Positions 43,251 to 52,609 are shown, counted from the first letter of the stretch. The stretch: DNA of 64,000 bases from Dehalobacter sp. (GCA_023667845.1 JAMPIU010000206.1:1-64000); one strand, 5' to 3'. Numbers and translations are program-made. Notes: generated from the sequence alone by a model not told the origin.

Positions 43251-45488
43251 CTATATTACTATATCATATTCCTTAACTTTTTTCTTCTTTAACACCCGCA
43301 TTGCATTCAGGATCGCAATCACAGCCACACCTACATCGGCAAATACAGCTTCCCACATTGTCGCAACGCCCATCGCTCCAAGGATGAGGACGCCTATCTT
43401 TATTCCGAGCGCAAAACCAATATTCTGCCAGACAATTCCTTTCGTTTTCCGGGCAATCCGGATTGCCTCGAGCAGTTTGGCAGGTTCGTCCGTCATCAGG
43501 ACAATATCCGCGGCCTCAATCGCTGCATCCGACCCAAGTCCGCCCATGGCAACCCCGATATCAGCCCTGGCCAGGACCGGTGCATCATTGACCCCATCTC
43601 CGACAAAAACGAGTTTACTGCCGTTTTCCTTTTGTTCCTCCAGCGTTTCCAGAACAGCAACCTTTTGATCGGGAAGCAATTCAGCGTAAACTTGGTCAAA
43701 CCCCAACTGCTGTCCGATCTGTTCACTGATCGCCTTCGTGTCTCCGGTCAGCATAACCAATTTCTTAACTCCTGCCTGTCTCAATCCCCGCAACGCCTCA
43801 TGAACATCTTTTTTGACTCTGTCCGTAATCAGGATATAGCCGGCATATTGACGCTCAATCGCGATATAGGCAGTCGTTCCAGCCTCGGGTATTTGCGTCA
43901 GGGAGATTCCTTCCTCAGTCAGGAGCCTAGCGCTGCCGGCAATGACTTCTTTTCCCTGATATACTGTTTTTACGCCATAGCCCGGTATTTCTTGATACTG
44001 GTGGATATCTTTCTGATCAATGCCCTTCGTATTCAGTTTTTTCGTATCGTCTTCGGTGTATCGTTTCAAAATCGAAGCCGCAATGGGATGACCTGAAAAA
44101 TATTCAGCCGCAGCAGCATATTCCAGCAAAGTATCTTCATCAAACCCCTGAGCAGCTTGTATTCCGGTAACTTCAAACACACCTTCGGTTAGCGTGCCGG
44201 TCTTATCAAAAACAACCGTACGCACTTGATTCAGGCCTTCCAGGTAGTTGCTTCCCTTGATCAGGATGCCGTTTCGGGAAGCGCCTCCGATACCCCCAAA
44301 AAAGCTTAACGGGATGGAGATCACCAGTGCGCAGGGACATGACACCACGAGGAAGACCAAAGCCCGGTTCAGCCATTCGCTGAACGTGGCCCCTTCAATA
44401 AACAGCGGGGGTAAAAAAGCTAAAAGTGCAGCTCCGAGCACAATAATTGGTGTATAGACACGCGCAAATGTTGTCATGAAATTTTCTGTCTTAGCTTTTT
44501 TCGAGGCGGCCTTTTCCACCAAATCCAGAACCCGTGCAACCGTGCTCTGCTCATAAACCTTCGTAACTTTCACGGTCAAAACCCCGGTCTTATTGATAAA
44601 ACCAGCCAGAATACTGCTGCCGGCTTCGACCTCCCTCGGGATAAATTCTCCGGTGAGCGCCGAGGTATCCAAAACAGACCTGCCCGCAAGCACTGTGCCA
44701 TCGAGGGGAACTTTCTCTCCCGGCTTGATCAGAATCATCTGGCCTTCCCTGACTTCCTCCGGTGGTACTTTGCTTATGGAATCGTCCTTCATTAAATTCG
44801 CATAGTCCGGACGAATATCCATCAGTTCACTGATCGAGCGGCGGGAACGGTTTACAGCACTGTCCTGGAAAAATTCACCGACCCGGTAGAACAACATCAC
44901 AGCTACAGCCTCGGGATATTCCTGAATAGCCAGCGCCCCGACTGTAGCAATAAACATCAGAAAGTTTTCATCAAGAAACTTGCCGCGGCTAATATTTTGG
45001 AGTGCCGCCCAGACAATCTTGCCGCCAATCAACAAATAGCTGACCAGAAACAGTACGATTTCAATGGCAGGTTTCAATTTTAGCAGAAACGCAGCCGTAA
45101 AAATGACTGCTCCAATGACAAAGCAAACCAGCTCGGCATTCACTTTCTGTTCTTTCTGTTCTTTCTGTTGTTTCTGTTCTTTCTGTTCTCTTCGTTTTTC
45201 TTGTTCCGTGGTTTTCTCTTCTTTACTGGCTGCACCAATATCTTTGGACCGGATCCCAGTAATTCTTATCCCGGCTTCAATCCGGGAAGCAATTTTTTCA
45301 ATTTTGAGGGCGATATCTGTGATCTTTTCAGAATCGTTTACCTCGAGATAGAGTTTACTGCCGGCAAAATCAATATTTGCAGTTTTTATACCATCCAGCT
45401 TTTTTACTTCTTGTTCGATTTTAGCCGAGCAGTTTGCACAGCCAAGACCGGCAAGCAGGATGACAGCTTCCTGACTTCTTGTATCCAT
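43251..45488 (-). CDS. cadA: Heavy-metal P1B-type ATPase (Cd/Zn/Pb class)
   Basis: 745-aa efflux ATPase. An N-terminal HMA domain has GLGCANC (Cys17, Cys20). A Gln/Lys/Glu-rich linker follows (about 100-125). The membrane part has the CPCALVISIPLSFFGG ion-binding motif, the phosphorylation site DKTGTLTEG, the TGDTKAISEQIGQQLG nucleotide-binding motif and GDGVNDAPVLARADIG. The CPC motif and partner CadC point to Zn2+/Cd2+/Pb2+. It sits 23 bp downstream of cadC and shares its metal-controlled promoter. Confidence 0.92.
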   Translation of the reverse strand: MDTRSQEAVILLAGLGCANCSAKIEQEVKKLDGIKTANIDFAGSKLYLEVNDSEKITDIALKIEKIASRIEAGIRITGIRSKDIGAASKEEKTTEQEKRREQKEQKQQKEQKEQKVNAELVCFVIGAVIFTAAFLLKLKPAIEIVLFLVSYLLIGGKIVWAALQNISRGKFLDENFLMFIATVGALAIQEYPEAVAVMLFYRVGEFFQDSAVNRSRRSISELMDIRPDYANLMKDDSISKVPPEEVREGQMILIKPGEKVPLDGTVLAGRSVLDTSALTGEFIPREVEAGSSILAGFINKTGVLTVKVTKVYEQSTVARVLDLVEKAASKKAKTENFMTTFARVYTPIIVLGAALLAFLPPLFIEGATFSEWLNRALVFLVVSCPCALVISIPLSFFGGIGGASRNGILIKGSNYLEGLNQVRTVVFDKTGTLTEGVFEVTGIQAAQGFDEDTLLEYAAAAEYFSGHPIAASILKRYTEDDTKKLNTKGIDQKDIHQYQEIPGYGVKTVYQGKEVIAGSARLLTEEGISLTQIPEAGTTAYIAIERQYAGYILITDRVKKDVHEALRGLRQAGVKKLVMLTGDTKAISEQIGQQLGFDQVYAELLPDQKVAVLETLEEQKENGSKLVFVGDGVNDAPVLARADIGVAMGGLGSDAAIEAADIVLMTDEPAKLLEAIRIARKTKGIVWQNIGFALGIKIGVLILGAMGVATMWEAVFADVGVAVIAILNAMRVLKKKKVKEYDIVI

Positions 45489-45511
45489 ATCTTTTTTCTC
45501 CTCGCTAATTC

Positions 45512-45877
45512 TTATCCTTCTTTGACATGGAGCATTCCCTGGCCGAAAATGCCTTTGATATGCTCGTCATCCAGCGCATAGAATACGATCTTTCCTTCTT
45601 TTCTGTTCTTTACCAGCCTGCATTGCTTAAGAATCCGCAGCTGATGTGAAATTGCCGACTGGGTCATATTTAGCAGAAAGGCTAGGTCGCAGACACACAT
45701 TTCCGCTTCGGAAAGCGCCCAGAGTATTTTTATCCTTGTCGTATCACCAAATACTTTAAACAACTCGGCAAGATCGTACAGATTTTCTTCCTGCGGCATC
45801 GCTCCTTTGACCTTACTGACAATTTCTTCATGAATAACCAGACAGTCACACCGCAAATTCTCCGCTTTTCCCTCCAT
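45512..45877 (-). CDS. cadC: ArsR/SmtB-family metal-responsive repressor (CadC-like)
   Basis: 121-aa winged-helix repressor of the cadCA operon. It has the N-terminal CDC site (ENLRCDCLVIHEE), ELFKVFGDTTRIKILWAL, the ELCVC-type metal motif EMCVCDLAFLLN, the recognition helix TQSAISHQLRILK, and DDEHIKGIFGQG. The start is ATG 45877; the frame runs open to 45982, but that stretch holds the promoter and operator, so the longer version is not coding. In family members metal binding releases the operator. Confidence 0.93.
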   Translation of the reverse strand: MEGKAENLRCDCLVIHEEIVSKVKGAMPQEENLYDLAELFKVFGDTTRIKILWALSEAEMCVCDLAFLLNMTQSAISHQLRILKQCRLVKNRKEGKIVFYALDDEHIKGIFGQGMLHVKEG

Positions 45878-45925
45878 CAAAACAAACCGCTCCTTTGTAT
45901 TTGCTCTATCAATTGAATACTCGAT

Positions 45926-45947
45926 TGAATACTTGAATAAGTATTCA
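45926..45947 (-). promoter_or_regulatory. cadC: CadC operator
   Basis: Perfect 9-bp inverted repeat TGAATACTT-gaat-AAGTATTCA, with further TTGAATAC half-sites at 45913-45920 and 45925-45932. It covers the predicted transcription start, 50 bp upstream of the cadC start codon. This is the typical position and sequence style for an ArsR/SmtB repressor. Confidence 0.75.
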
Positions 45948-45953
45948 TATATT

Positions 45954-45982
45954 ATATTATTACGTATTTCTTTTATGGTCAA
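45954..45982 (-). promoter_or_regulatory. cadC: Promoter of cadCA
   Basis: TTGACC (45977-45982), 17-bp spacer, TAATAT (45954-45959) on the minus strand. It is directly followed by the operator. Confidence 0.6.
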
Positions 45983-46101
45983 TTCATTTTTCTATTTTTC
46001 TAATTTATTTTCCTTGTACGATTTCCTTGTACGATTCTCTGCATGATTTTTTTTAGCTTTTTCTGCCTTGGGTTCAAACGCCACGCTCTTTGAACCGGAA
46101 T

Positions 46102-46674
46102 CTACGCATAGCCTGTAAATATTGATTTAAGTTTTTTAAGGCTATTTGTTAGGGTAAAATAAAGATGGACGGATATGAATGAGACCATCATTAATGCCGC
46201 CAGATAATGCAGCCAGCGTACAGGGTTTAATCCTCCTGCCGCTTTGACCGCTCTCTGCAGGGGCTTGAAGTAGAGGGTCATCCCGGTAATCATCTGGACC
46301 GGGATTAATCCTGCGAGCGAGGTAATCAATATTTTCTGACCTGGATTGTATTTGGGATACTTCGTCTTTTTTTCGGATAGGAAGAATTCGTATTTTAAGA
46401 ATTCGGGTATTGCCTTTAAGGTCTTGCGGTTCGGAATGATTTCTTTATAGTTTTTGTCTTTAATCCCGTAGCAAATCCGTGCCAGGTACGAATTTAACAG
46501 TAAAAACTGGGCGACGGCATGTGTTTTCCGGGCTGAATCCATCCGTTTGAACCCGAAAGCGCGCGATGGGCTGTGAATGTAAAGCCCGCTAAAAATTAAA
46601 GCCAGTACGGCCGGCGCATAGACCCAGTGAAGCAATCTGACTGTTCCTGAATGACGTTGCTTTTTCCAATTCAT
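46102..46674 (-). CDS. Di-haem cytochrome b-like subunit of the [NiFe] hydrogenase
   Basis: 190-aa four-helix membrane cytochrome of the Ni/Fe-hydrogenase b-type family. Helices lie at about 13-33, 52-70, 115-135 and 148-180. Candidate haem His residues are in VRLLHWVYAPAV, ARKTHAVAQFLL, NPVRWLHYLAALMM and FISVHLYFTL. It would pass electrons from H2 oxidation to the quinone pool. Its ATG overlaps the large-subunit stop by 4 bp (ATGA). Confidence 0.85.
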   Translation of the reverse strand: MNWKKQRHSGTVRLLHWVYAPAVLALIFSGLYIHSPSRAFGFKRMDSARKTHAVAQFLLLNSYLARICYGIKDKNYKEIIPNRKTLKAIPEFLKYEFFLSEKKTKYPKYNPGQKILITSLAGLIPVQMITGMTLYFKPLQRAVKAAGGLNPVRWLHYLAALMMVSFISVHLYFTLTNSLKKLKSIFTGYA

Positions 46675-48074
46675 ATCATGATCTCCCTAACGGGTGTTCC
46701 CGTGGTTATTAAATGTGTCGAACAAGAGGAACAAATGTCAAATGCCCTGATCACCCGGCCGATTTCAATGGGCTGTTTTTCATCCGCAATCGGAATTCCG
46801 ATCAGCGCTTCCTCAACCGGTCCTCTGCAATTCTGATTATCCCGAGGCGAAAAATTCCAGGCACTTGGTGTAATTATTTGGTATTGGGCAATCCTGCCGT
46901 TTTCAATTCGCAGCCAGTGTCCGAGCGGACCGCGCATTGCTCCGGTAATGCCAATGCCCTCGGCATTTTTCGGTACTTCAAAGGGTAAGAATATGCGTCC
47001 TTCCGGCTCAAGCTCATCGAGCCAGGATTCCATCAAAGCCCCTACTTTTTGGGCCTCGAGCGTCCTGGCGATCATCCGGTCCATCGTCGATATACCCTTT
47101 CGGTAATCTCCTTTGATCCAGAGCCTGGCCAGCGGGCCTCCTTCCAGCGGCACACCGAAATAGCGGGGCGCCTTTATCCAGGAATAAGCGTTTTCTTTTT
47201 CCCGTTCGGAAACAGTCCGTCCGTCAGAGGGGTTCCGCGGTCCGGGCTCTGCTGCATACCAGGACCTTGCCGTATGTTCTTTAATCAGCGACAGATCAAG
47301 CTTCTGGATTTGGCCGTTCACCACTGCTCCACCTGGAAAATATCTCTCCCGGTCTTGCTCCGTGCATGGAAACAGTCCGTATTCAAGCATATTCGGGGCT
47401 CTTTGGCCGAGTTCAAAGTAATCACTGTAAGCGTCTGCAAGGATGTATACATCGGCTACCATCTGATTCTGGATGAACCGATTTACTTTTTGGAGCTTCG
47501 ACCGGAAATTCATGACCACATCGGCAGAAGGCGGAACTGTAGCCCCTCCAGCCAATATCCCATGAGGGAACGGGGCTTTTCCGCCTAGCAGCGCCACCAT
47601 TTCGTGAGCCAGGCGGCTTATTTCCAGTGCTAAATACATATTCTGCACCATCGTATCGTTTTTCTTTTTTTCTAGCCGCTTATCTTTTGTATAACCTGGA
47701 ACAAAGGGGGCTCTCTCTGGCAGGATCAAATAATCCACCAGGGAAAACAAATACAGATGACGGATATGATTCTGGAGAATATCTGCCCCGGTAATCAGGT
47801 TTCGCAAAATGTTGGCATTACGGGGCGGCTTGATCCCGGCAGCGTCTTCCAAGGCGTAGGAGGCAGCTGCTCCATGCAGCGATGAGCAGATCCCGCAGAT
47901 TCTTTCCGTAAGGTATGCGGCGTCCCGCGGGTCTTTTCCCTGCAGTATCAGTTCAAACCCCCTGAAAAAGATCCCGCTGCAGCGGGCATCTACCACTTTT
48001 TTGTTTTCAACTGTGACCTCTACGGCGCAGGAGTTGTTAGCCCTTGTAAGTGGCCCTATGACAATCTTTTTCAT
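46671..48074 (-). CDS. [NiFe] hydrogenase large (catalytic) subunit
   Basis: 467-aa subunit holding the NiFe(CN)2CO site. The N-terminal L1 motif is RICGICSSLHG (Cys60, Cys63). The C-terminal L2 motif is FDICSSCSTH (Cys448, Cys451, His454), with Ile where most have Pro after the Asp. A 13-residue tail (LITTGTPVREIMI) follows His454 and would be cut by a maturation protease; no protease or hyp genes are in the window. Lies between the small subunit and the cytochrome b. Confidence 0.92.
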   Translation of the reverse strand: MKKIVIGPLTRANNSCAVEVTVENKKVVDARCSGIFFRGFELILQGKDPRDAAYLTERICGICSSLHGAAASYALEDAAGIKPPRNANILRNLITGADILQNHIRHLYLFSLVDYLILPERAPFVPGYTKDKRLEKKKNDTMVQNMYLALEISRLAHEMVALLGGKAPFPHGILAGGATVPPSADVVMNFRSKLQKVNRFIQNQMVADVYILADAYSDYFELGQRAPNMLEYGLFPCTEQDRERYFPGGAVVNGQIQKLDLSLIKEHTARSWYAAEPGPRNPSDGRTVSEREKENAYSWIKAPRYFGVPLEGGPLARLWIKGDYRKGISTMDRMIARTLEAQKVGALMESWLDELEPEGRIFLPFEVPKNAEGIGITGAMRGPLGHWLRIENGRIAQYQIITPSAWNFSPRDNQNCRGPVEEALIGIPIADEKQPIEIGRVIRAFDICSSCSTHLITTGTPVREIMI

Positions 48075-48131
48075 GAAGTCATTCCTTTTGCTTTATTCGC
48101 GTCTTCATACAATCTTTTACCTGCCGTTTTC

Positions 48132-49139
48132 TTACTTATGACCTTTTTTAAGCCGGGGCCTGATTTTTAGCTTACTCCCGCCTGGAAGATCCTTTTTCAG
48201 TGTTTCCGCAAGTCTGCCTGTCAGGATGCTTCCCATCAGATGAGCGCCAATACCAAGCGCGGTCACAACCCCTGTCCATAGGCCCACCCTATTTGCCGTT
48301 ACTTTGATCCCAGGAAGCTTTACATCCGGTAAGTGTTCAAAGAATGGAACGTTCCCATCGGAAAACTCCGGGCTGGCACAGCCGATACAAGGGGTATTGG
48401 CTTTTACCGGCCAGCTTAGATGCTCTCCGTTCCACTGGCGGACAGGGCAATCTGCATAGGTGACCGGCCCTTTGCAGCCGATCTTATACATACACCAGGG
48501 TTCTCCCGGCTTAGCGGCAAAGATGCTGTTGTCAAAATAATCCCGCCGCTGGCAAAGGTTATGGATGGTTTCTCCATAGAAAAGTTTGGGCCGGCTATAA
48601 TCATCAAGTGCTGGCTCGCCGTACTGAATTAAATGGTTTAAAGTGCCCATCATCCATTCGGGGTTGATTGGGCATCCAGGCACATTGATAACTTTTCTGT
48701 CCAGAACAGCCTGTAACGATACGCATTTAGAAGGGTTCGGAGCCGCAGCATAGATTCCTCCGAACGCTGCACAGGTACCGGCAGCAACCACATAACGGGC
48801 TTCAGCACCCAGTTCCCGCACTGCCTGCAAAGCCGTCCAAGCCTTGCCGTTCCGATAACCGATCACAGAATACAGGCCATTGGACCTCGTCGGGATGCTC
48901 CCTTCAACTACCAGGATATATGCTGCTTTATGATTTTTCTGGAGATCATCAAGAACGTTGATGGCATCACTGCCTTCGGACGCGCCCAAAAGATAATCAA
49001 AACGAAGCTCTGCAATGCTGCTGATCAACTCCTGGTAGCCCGGATCCTTGGCATTAAGAAGGGAAAGCATGTCGCCGGCACAGGTATTCGTCCCGAGCCA
49101 GATAATGAGAGGTTTTGCTGGAACATCTTTATTCACCAT
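48132..49139 (-). CDS. [NiFe] hydrogenase small (Fe-S) subunit with CxGD proximal-cluster motif
   Basis: 335-aa electron-transfer subunit. The proximal-cluster motif, normally CxxC, is Cys20-Ala-Gly-Asp23 (LGTNTCAGD). The other cluster ligands are present: GTCAAFGG, VPGCPINP, the His/Cys distal set (ETIHNLCQRRDYF; CMYKIGCKGP) and ADCPVRQWN with PCIGCASPEF. There is no twin-arginine signal at the N-terminus. A single hydrophobic segment near the C-terminus (WTGVVTALGIGAHLMGSIL) would anchor it. Asp ligation of this cluster is known from the actinobacterial-type (group 1h) enzymes. Confidence 0.92.
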   Translation of the reverse strand: MVNKDVPAKPLIIWLGTNTCAGDMLSLLNAKDPGYQELISSIAELRFDYLLGASEGSDAINVLDDLQKNHKAAYILVVEGSIPTRSNGLYSVIGYRNGKAWTALQAVRELGAEARYVVAAGTCAAFGGIYAAAPNPSKCVSLQAVLDRKVINVPGCPINPEWMMGTLNHLIQYGEPALDDYSRPKLFYGETIHNLCQRRDYFDNSIFAAKPGEPWCMYKIGCKGPVTYADCPVRQWNGEHLSWPVKANTPCIGCASPEFSDGNVPFFEHLPDVKLPGIKVTANRVGLWTGVVTALGIGAHLMGSILTGRLAETLKKDLPGGSKLKIRPRLKKGHK

Positions 49140-49325
49140 CCCCTTACATCCCTTCTGCGGTCTTTCGTACGCTGTTATTTTATACTTCGCGATTTTTTTA
49201 GTTCAAAGAATATTATTACCGTATGCTATTGCACTATACGAGATTTACAGGTCTATCCTGTTTTGTTCAGGCATAGATAATTATGATTAGCCTTTCTCAA
49301 GGTTCCCCGGAAGGATGAACAAGCC

Positions 49326-50276
49326 ATGAACTTTAAACAATTTATCTTAAGTCTGATTGTAATTGTCTTGTTAGCTACAGGCTGCAAAATCATCTGGGAC
49401 AGACATCTAATAACCGTAAATGCAGTCGCAGTGTCCCCGGTTTCCGATTGGGAATATGAGGCCGTAATGAAAAGGGATATCCTCTGTCTGATGCTGGCCT
49501 ATCCCGAAACCATTACCGGTGTGGATAAAGCATCTGAAAATGAGGTCTATGTCCTTTTAAAATCCGGGAAAAAAATCTTATATGATGACCGAAAAGAAAA
49601 AAACTCCTGGCAGAAATCTGGGAGCCCCGACCTCCAGGATATGATGGATCAGCTCTACCCCTTATCCAAGATTACGGAGATTTTGCCGAATTACTACAAC
49701 CCTGGCTGCGCAAGAGTTTATCCGCTTCTGAAAGAAGCCTATGGAACGAGCAAGAAAGCAATCCTGTCCAATCTGATCAAAGTCAGCATTGGCTACAAGT
49801 ATGTAGAGTTTAACGGTAACAATAAAGCTGCAGAATCCTTAAAAGCGGTCATGAAAGAACTGCTTCCGTTGTCCCGCCAAAGCCATAAGGTGTACGCTGC
49901 TTCTTTTCCGAGCAGCGGGGCTTTCAATTACCGGCTGATCGGCGGTACAAATAGGCTGAGTTCCCATGCCTACGGTATCGCAATCGATCTTAACAGTAAT
50001 AAATACGATTATTGGCGCTGGTCCACCCGTGAAGAAGGTCAGAAAAGGCTTAATGCCTATCCCCAGGAGGTCTCTGCTATCTTTGAGAAATATGGTTTTA
50101 TCTGGGGCGGCAAATGGGGAAATTTCGATATTATGCATTACGAATACCGTCCGGAAATCATTCTGAAAGCGCGTTATTTTTCCGAAAGACCCGTCTCGGG
50201 GATTCCATGGTATGACGGTTTACAAAGCAGCCAGAAAGCCTGGGAATATATCTGGCTGATTGAAGAAAGCCTGTAG
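49326..50276 (+). CDS. M15-family (VanY-like) peptidase lipoprotein
   Basis: 316-aa exported protein with a lipoprotein signal (LIVIVLLATGC, Cys20). The C-terminal half is an M15 D-Ala-D-Ala carboxypeptidase-type domain: zinc ligands in LSSHAYGIAIDLN and NFDIMHYEYRPE, plus IFEKYGFIWGGKWG. It likely trims cell-wall peptides. ATG lies behind GGAAGGA. The short gap to yraN holds no separate gene. Confidence 0.85.
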   Translation: MNFKQFILSLIVIVLLATGCKIIWDRHLITVNAVAVSPVSDWEYEAVMKRDILCLMLAYPETITGVDKASENEVYVLLKSGKKILYDDRKEKNSWQKSGSPDLQDMMDQLYPLSKITEILPNYYNPGCARVYPLLKEAYGTSKKAILSNLIKVSIGYKYVEFNGNNKAAESLKAVMKELLPLSRQSHKVYAASFPSSGAFNYRLIGGTNRLSSHAYGIAIDLNSNKYDYWRWSTREEGQKRLNAYPQEVSAIFEKYGFIWGGKWGNFDIMHYEYRPEIILKARYFSERPVSGIPWYDGLQSSQKAWEYIWLIEESL

Positions 50277-50484
50277 CTTTATATGCTTAGCGTTCAGTCA
50301 ACTTGAATCGCTAACAACACTGAATCGGGAACATCCTGGCGGTATTTTTTCTTTCATGATACAATTATTCACAACAATACATTACTATTTTATGTCATTT
50401 TTGGTAATATTAATCATGATATACAAGTTGATCTGTTACGTTGAATATGTACGGGAGTTTTTACTCTTAGGAGGTCCTGAACCA

Positions 50485-50838
50485 TTGAATAAAAGACAGT
50501 TGGGGCAGCGGGGCGAAGATATGGCTTTGGAACATATTAAGGAAGCCGGCTTGAACATTATCCAGCGCAATTATCGTTGTCCCAAGGGAGAAATCGACAT
50601 TATCGCCAGGGATGGGAAAACAATTGTATTTATCGAAGTCAGACTGAGGAGTTCCAATTGCCGGGGATCCGCAGAAGAAAGCATCGGCCTCTGGAAAATC
50701 CAAAGGCTTAAAAGTATTGCCTCGTATTATCTTCTGGAACAACACTATCGTCAATGGCCGCAAATCAGGTTTGATGTTTTCGCCATTAACATGGCTGAAG
50801 GCGTTCCCGAGTTTAATTGGATCCAAGGGGCACTATAA
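50485..50838 (+). CDS. yraN: YraN/UPF0102 family nuclease-fold protein
   Basis: 117-aa restriction-endonuclease-like protein of unknown exact function. Motifs: GQRGEDMALEHIKEAGLNII, RNYRCPKGEIDIIARDG and FIEVRLRSSNCRG. The active-site EVK of the family reads EVR here. I choose TTG 50485, 10 nt after AGGAGG; the frame is open to 50260 but that stretch has no support. It stands next to yifB and rnhB, the common neighbourhood. Confidence 0.88.
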   Translation: MNKRQLGQRGEDMALEHIKEAGLNIIQRNYRCPKGEIDIIARDGKTIVFIEVRLRSSNCRGSAEESIGLWKIQRLKSIASYYLLEQHYRQWPQIRFDVFAINMAEGVPEFNWIQGAL

Positions 50839-51013
50839 ATGGCTCATTTTCTTTCCGTTTCTATTGACGTTTCTGTCTGATGTTTCTGTCTGTTTTCTGG
50901 TTTCTGTCTGATTCCACAAAGCTCGTTAAAATTTTACTATATTCATCCATTAATGTAATTTTATAGAAGGATATTTGCTGTCAGAAGCGAATTCTGTTTT
51001 CGAGGTGAAAAAA

Positions 51014-52546
51014 ATGTTTGCTTCTGTCAGCGGAATGTCTGTCGACAATCTCTCGGCCCAGCCGGTCAGTGTCGAAGTGGATATTGCCAATGGTCTTCCC
51101 TGTCTGGAAATTGTAGGCCTTGCGGCCACTGCTGTGAAAGAGGCCAGAGACAGAGTCCGGTCAGCGTTGAAAAACTCAGGTTTCGATTTCCCTTTGAAAA
51201 GAATTACAGTTAATCTTGCTCCTGCAGACCTGCGCAAAGAAGGCTCCGGTCTGGATTTGCCGATCGCATTGGGTATATTGGCTGCCATGGAAGAACTGAA
51301 TAACTCCGTACTGAACCGCTATGTTTTTGCCGGCGAACTTTCCTTGGAAGGTCTTTTGCGTCCGATACCGGGTGTTCTGACCATGGCGCTGGCTTTAAAA
51401 AGCGAGCCAGAAAAACAAGTCCTGATTATACCGCCTGCGAATCTGGCCGAAGCGAGGCTTGTAACCGAAATAAAGAGTGCAAGCGTGATCAGCCTTGCTG
51501 AGCTAGTGGGGATTTTGAACGGAGAAGACAGTTTTTCCGTAATTCCTTCTCCGCCCTCTGCCGAAATCCTTGAAAAGGTATCTGTGGACTGGTCGGATAT
51601 CCATGGCCAGATACAGGCCAAACGTGGACTCGAAATTGCCGCCTGCGGCGGGCATAACCTAATTATGGTTGGTCCGCCCGGCTCCGGGAAAACGCTGCTG
51701 GCCAGAGCATTTGCCGGGATCCTGCCTCCGCTCACGGTTGAGGAGAGTCTTGATGTGACTCAGCTTCACAGCCTGACTGGTATTATCCGGGGAAATGGAC
51801 AGCTGATTACGCAAAGGCCTTTCCGCAGCCCTCACCATACGGCTACAGTTGCCGGAATCATCGGCGGGGGACAGAAAATTAAGCCCGGGGAACTCGCCCT
51901 GGCCAATCATGGTGTTCTCTTTCTGGATGAACTGCCTGAGTTTTCCCGGGAAGTCCTCGAAGCACTCCGTCAGCCGCTCGAGGATCGGAAACTGACGTTA
52001 ATCCGTCTGAGAGGCAGAATCGAGTTTCCGACACGCATTTGTGTCATCGCTTCGATGAATCCGTGTCCGTGCGGTTATTTTGGGGAGAATGGCCGGGAAT
52101 GTTCCTGCACACCCCTGCAGGTTAGCCACTACCGTGGGAGGGTTTCCGGACCCTTACTGGACCGCTTTGATCTTCAGCTTGAAGTGCCCCGTTTGAGCTA
52201 TGGGGAGTTAAAGCATGGGGACAACCGGGAAACCTCTGAGATTGTCCGCAACCGGGTGATCAGAACCAGAGAAATTCAGTACAAAAGATTGAATGAGAGC
52301 AGGACAAACTCAGAAATGACCGGACGCGAAACAAAAGTGCTGTGCCAATTGGACAGCGCCGGTGAATCCCTCCTGCAAAAAGTTTTTGATAAGAACCTCT
52401 TCAGTGCCCGGGCCCACGACCGTATCCTGCGGGTAGCCAGAACGATTGCTGATATGGTGGGATCAGAAAATATCCGGGCGGAACATCTGGCCGAATCACT
52501 ACAGTACAGGGCTTTGGACAGGGCAAATTTGCATGAGATAAATTAA
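51014..52546 (+). CDS. yifB: YifB/ComM family Mg-chelatase-like AAA+ ATPase
   Basis: 510-aa ATPase related to ComM, the helicase that aids branch migration in natural transformation. It has an N-terminal Lon-protease-like S5 domain (VEVDIANGLPCLEIVGLAAT), Walker A GPPGSGKTLLARAFAG, the SPHHTATVAGIIGGG motif, Walker B GVLFLDELPEF, and a cysteine cluster (NPCPCGYFGENGRECSC). ATG 51014 follows GAGGTGA. It could pair functionally with dprA, 22 kb away. Confidence 0.93.
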   Translation: MFASVSGMSVDNLSAQPVSVEVDIANGLPCLEIVGLAATAVKEARDRVRSALKNSGFDFPLKRITVNLAPADLRKEGSGLDLPIALGILAAMEELNNSVLNRYVFAGELSLEGLLRPIPGVLTMALALKSEPEKQVLIIPPANLAEARLVTEIKSASVISLAELVGILNGEDSFSVIPSPPSAEILEKVSVDWSDIHGQIQAKRGLEIAACGGHNLIMVGPPGSGKTLLARAFAGILPPLTVEESLDVTQLHSLTGIIRGNGQLITQRPFRSPHHTATVAGIIGGGQKIKPGELALANHGVLFLDELPEFSREVLEALRQPLEDRKLTLIRLRGRIEFPTRICVIASMNPCPCGYFGENGRECSCTPLQVSHYRGRVSGPLLDRFDLQLEVPRLSYGELKHGDNRETSEIVRNRVIRTREIQYKRLNESRTNSEMTGRETKVLCQLDSAGESLLQKVFDKNLFSARAHDRILRVARTIADMVGSENIRAEHLAESLQYRALDRANLHEIN

Positions 52547-52585
52547 ATTAATTCAGAAAAATAAAGTCTAAGAAAAAACAAAAAA

Positions 52586-52609
52586 TAAAGGCCGCTTATA
52601 AAGCCTTTA
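52586..52609 (+). terminator. Weak hairpin after yifB
   Basis: TAAAGGC-cgcttataaa-GCCTTTA, 7-bp stem, no proper T-run; possible weak terminator. Confidence 0.35.

Noticed and set aside
45880-45982. Long N-terminal version of cadC
   Set aside because: The stretch holds the promoter and operator, and the family N-terminus starts at 45877.
50260-50484. N-terminal extension of yraN with hydrophobic segments
   Set aside because: The family N-terminus begins at TTG 50485 behind AGGAGG; the extension overlaps the end of the M15 gene and lacks a site.
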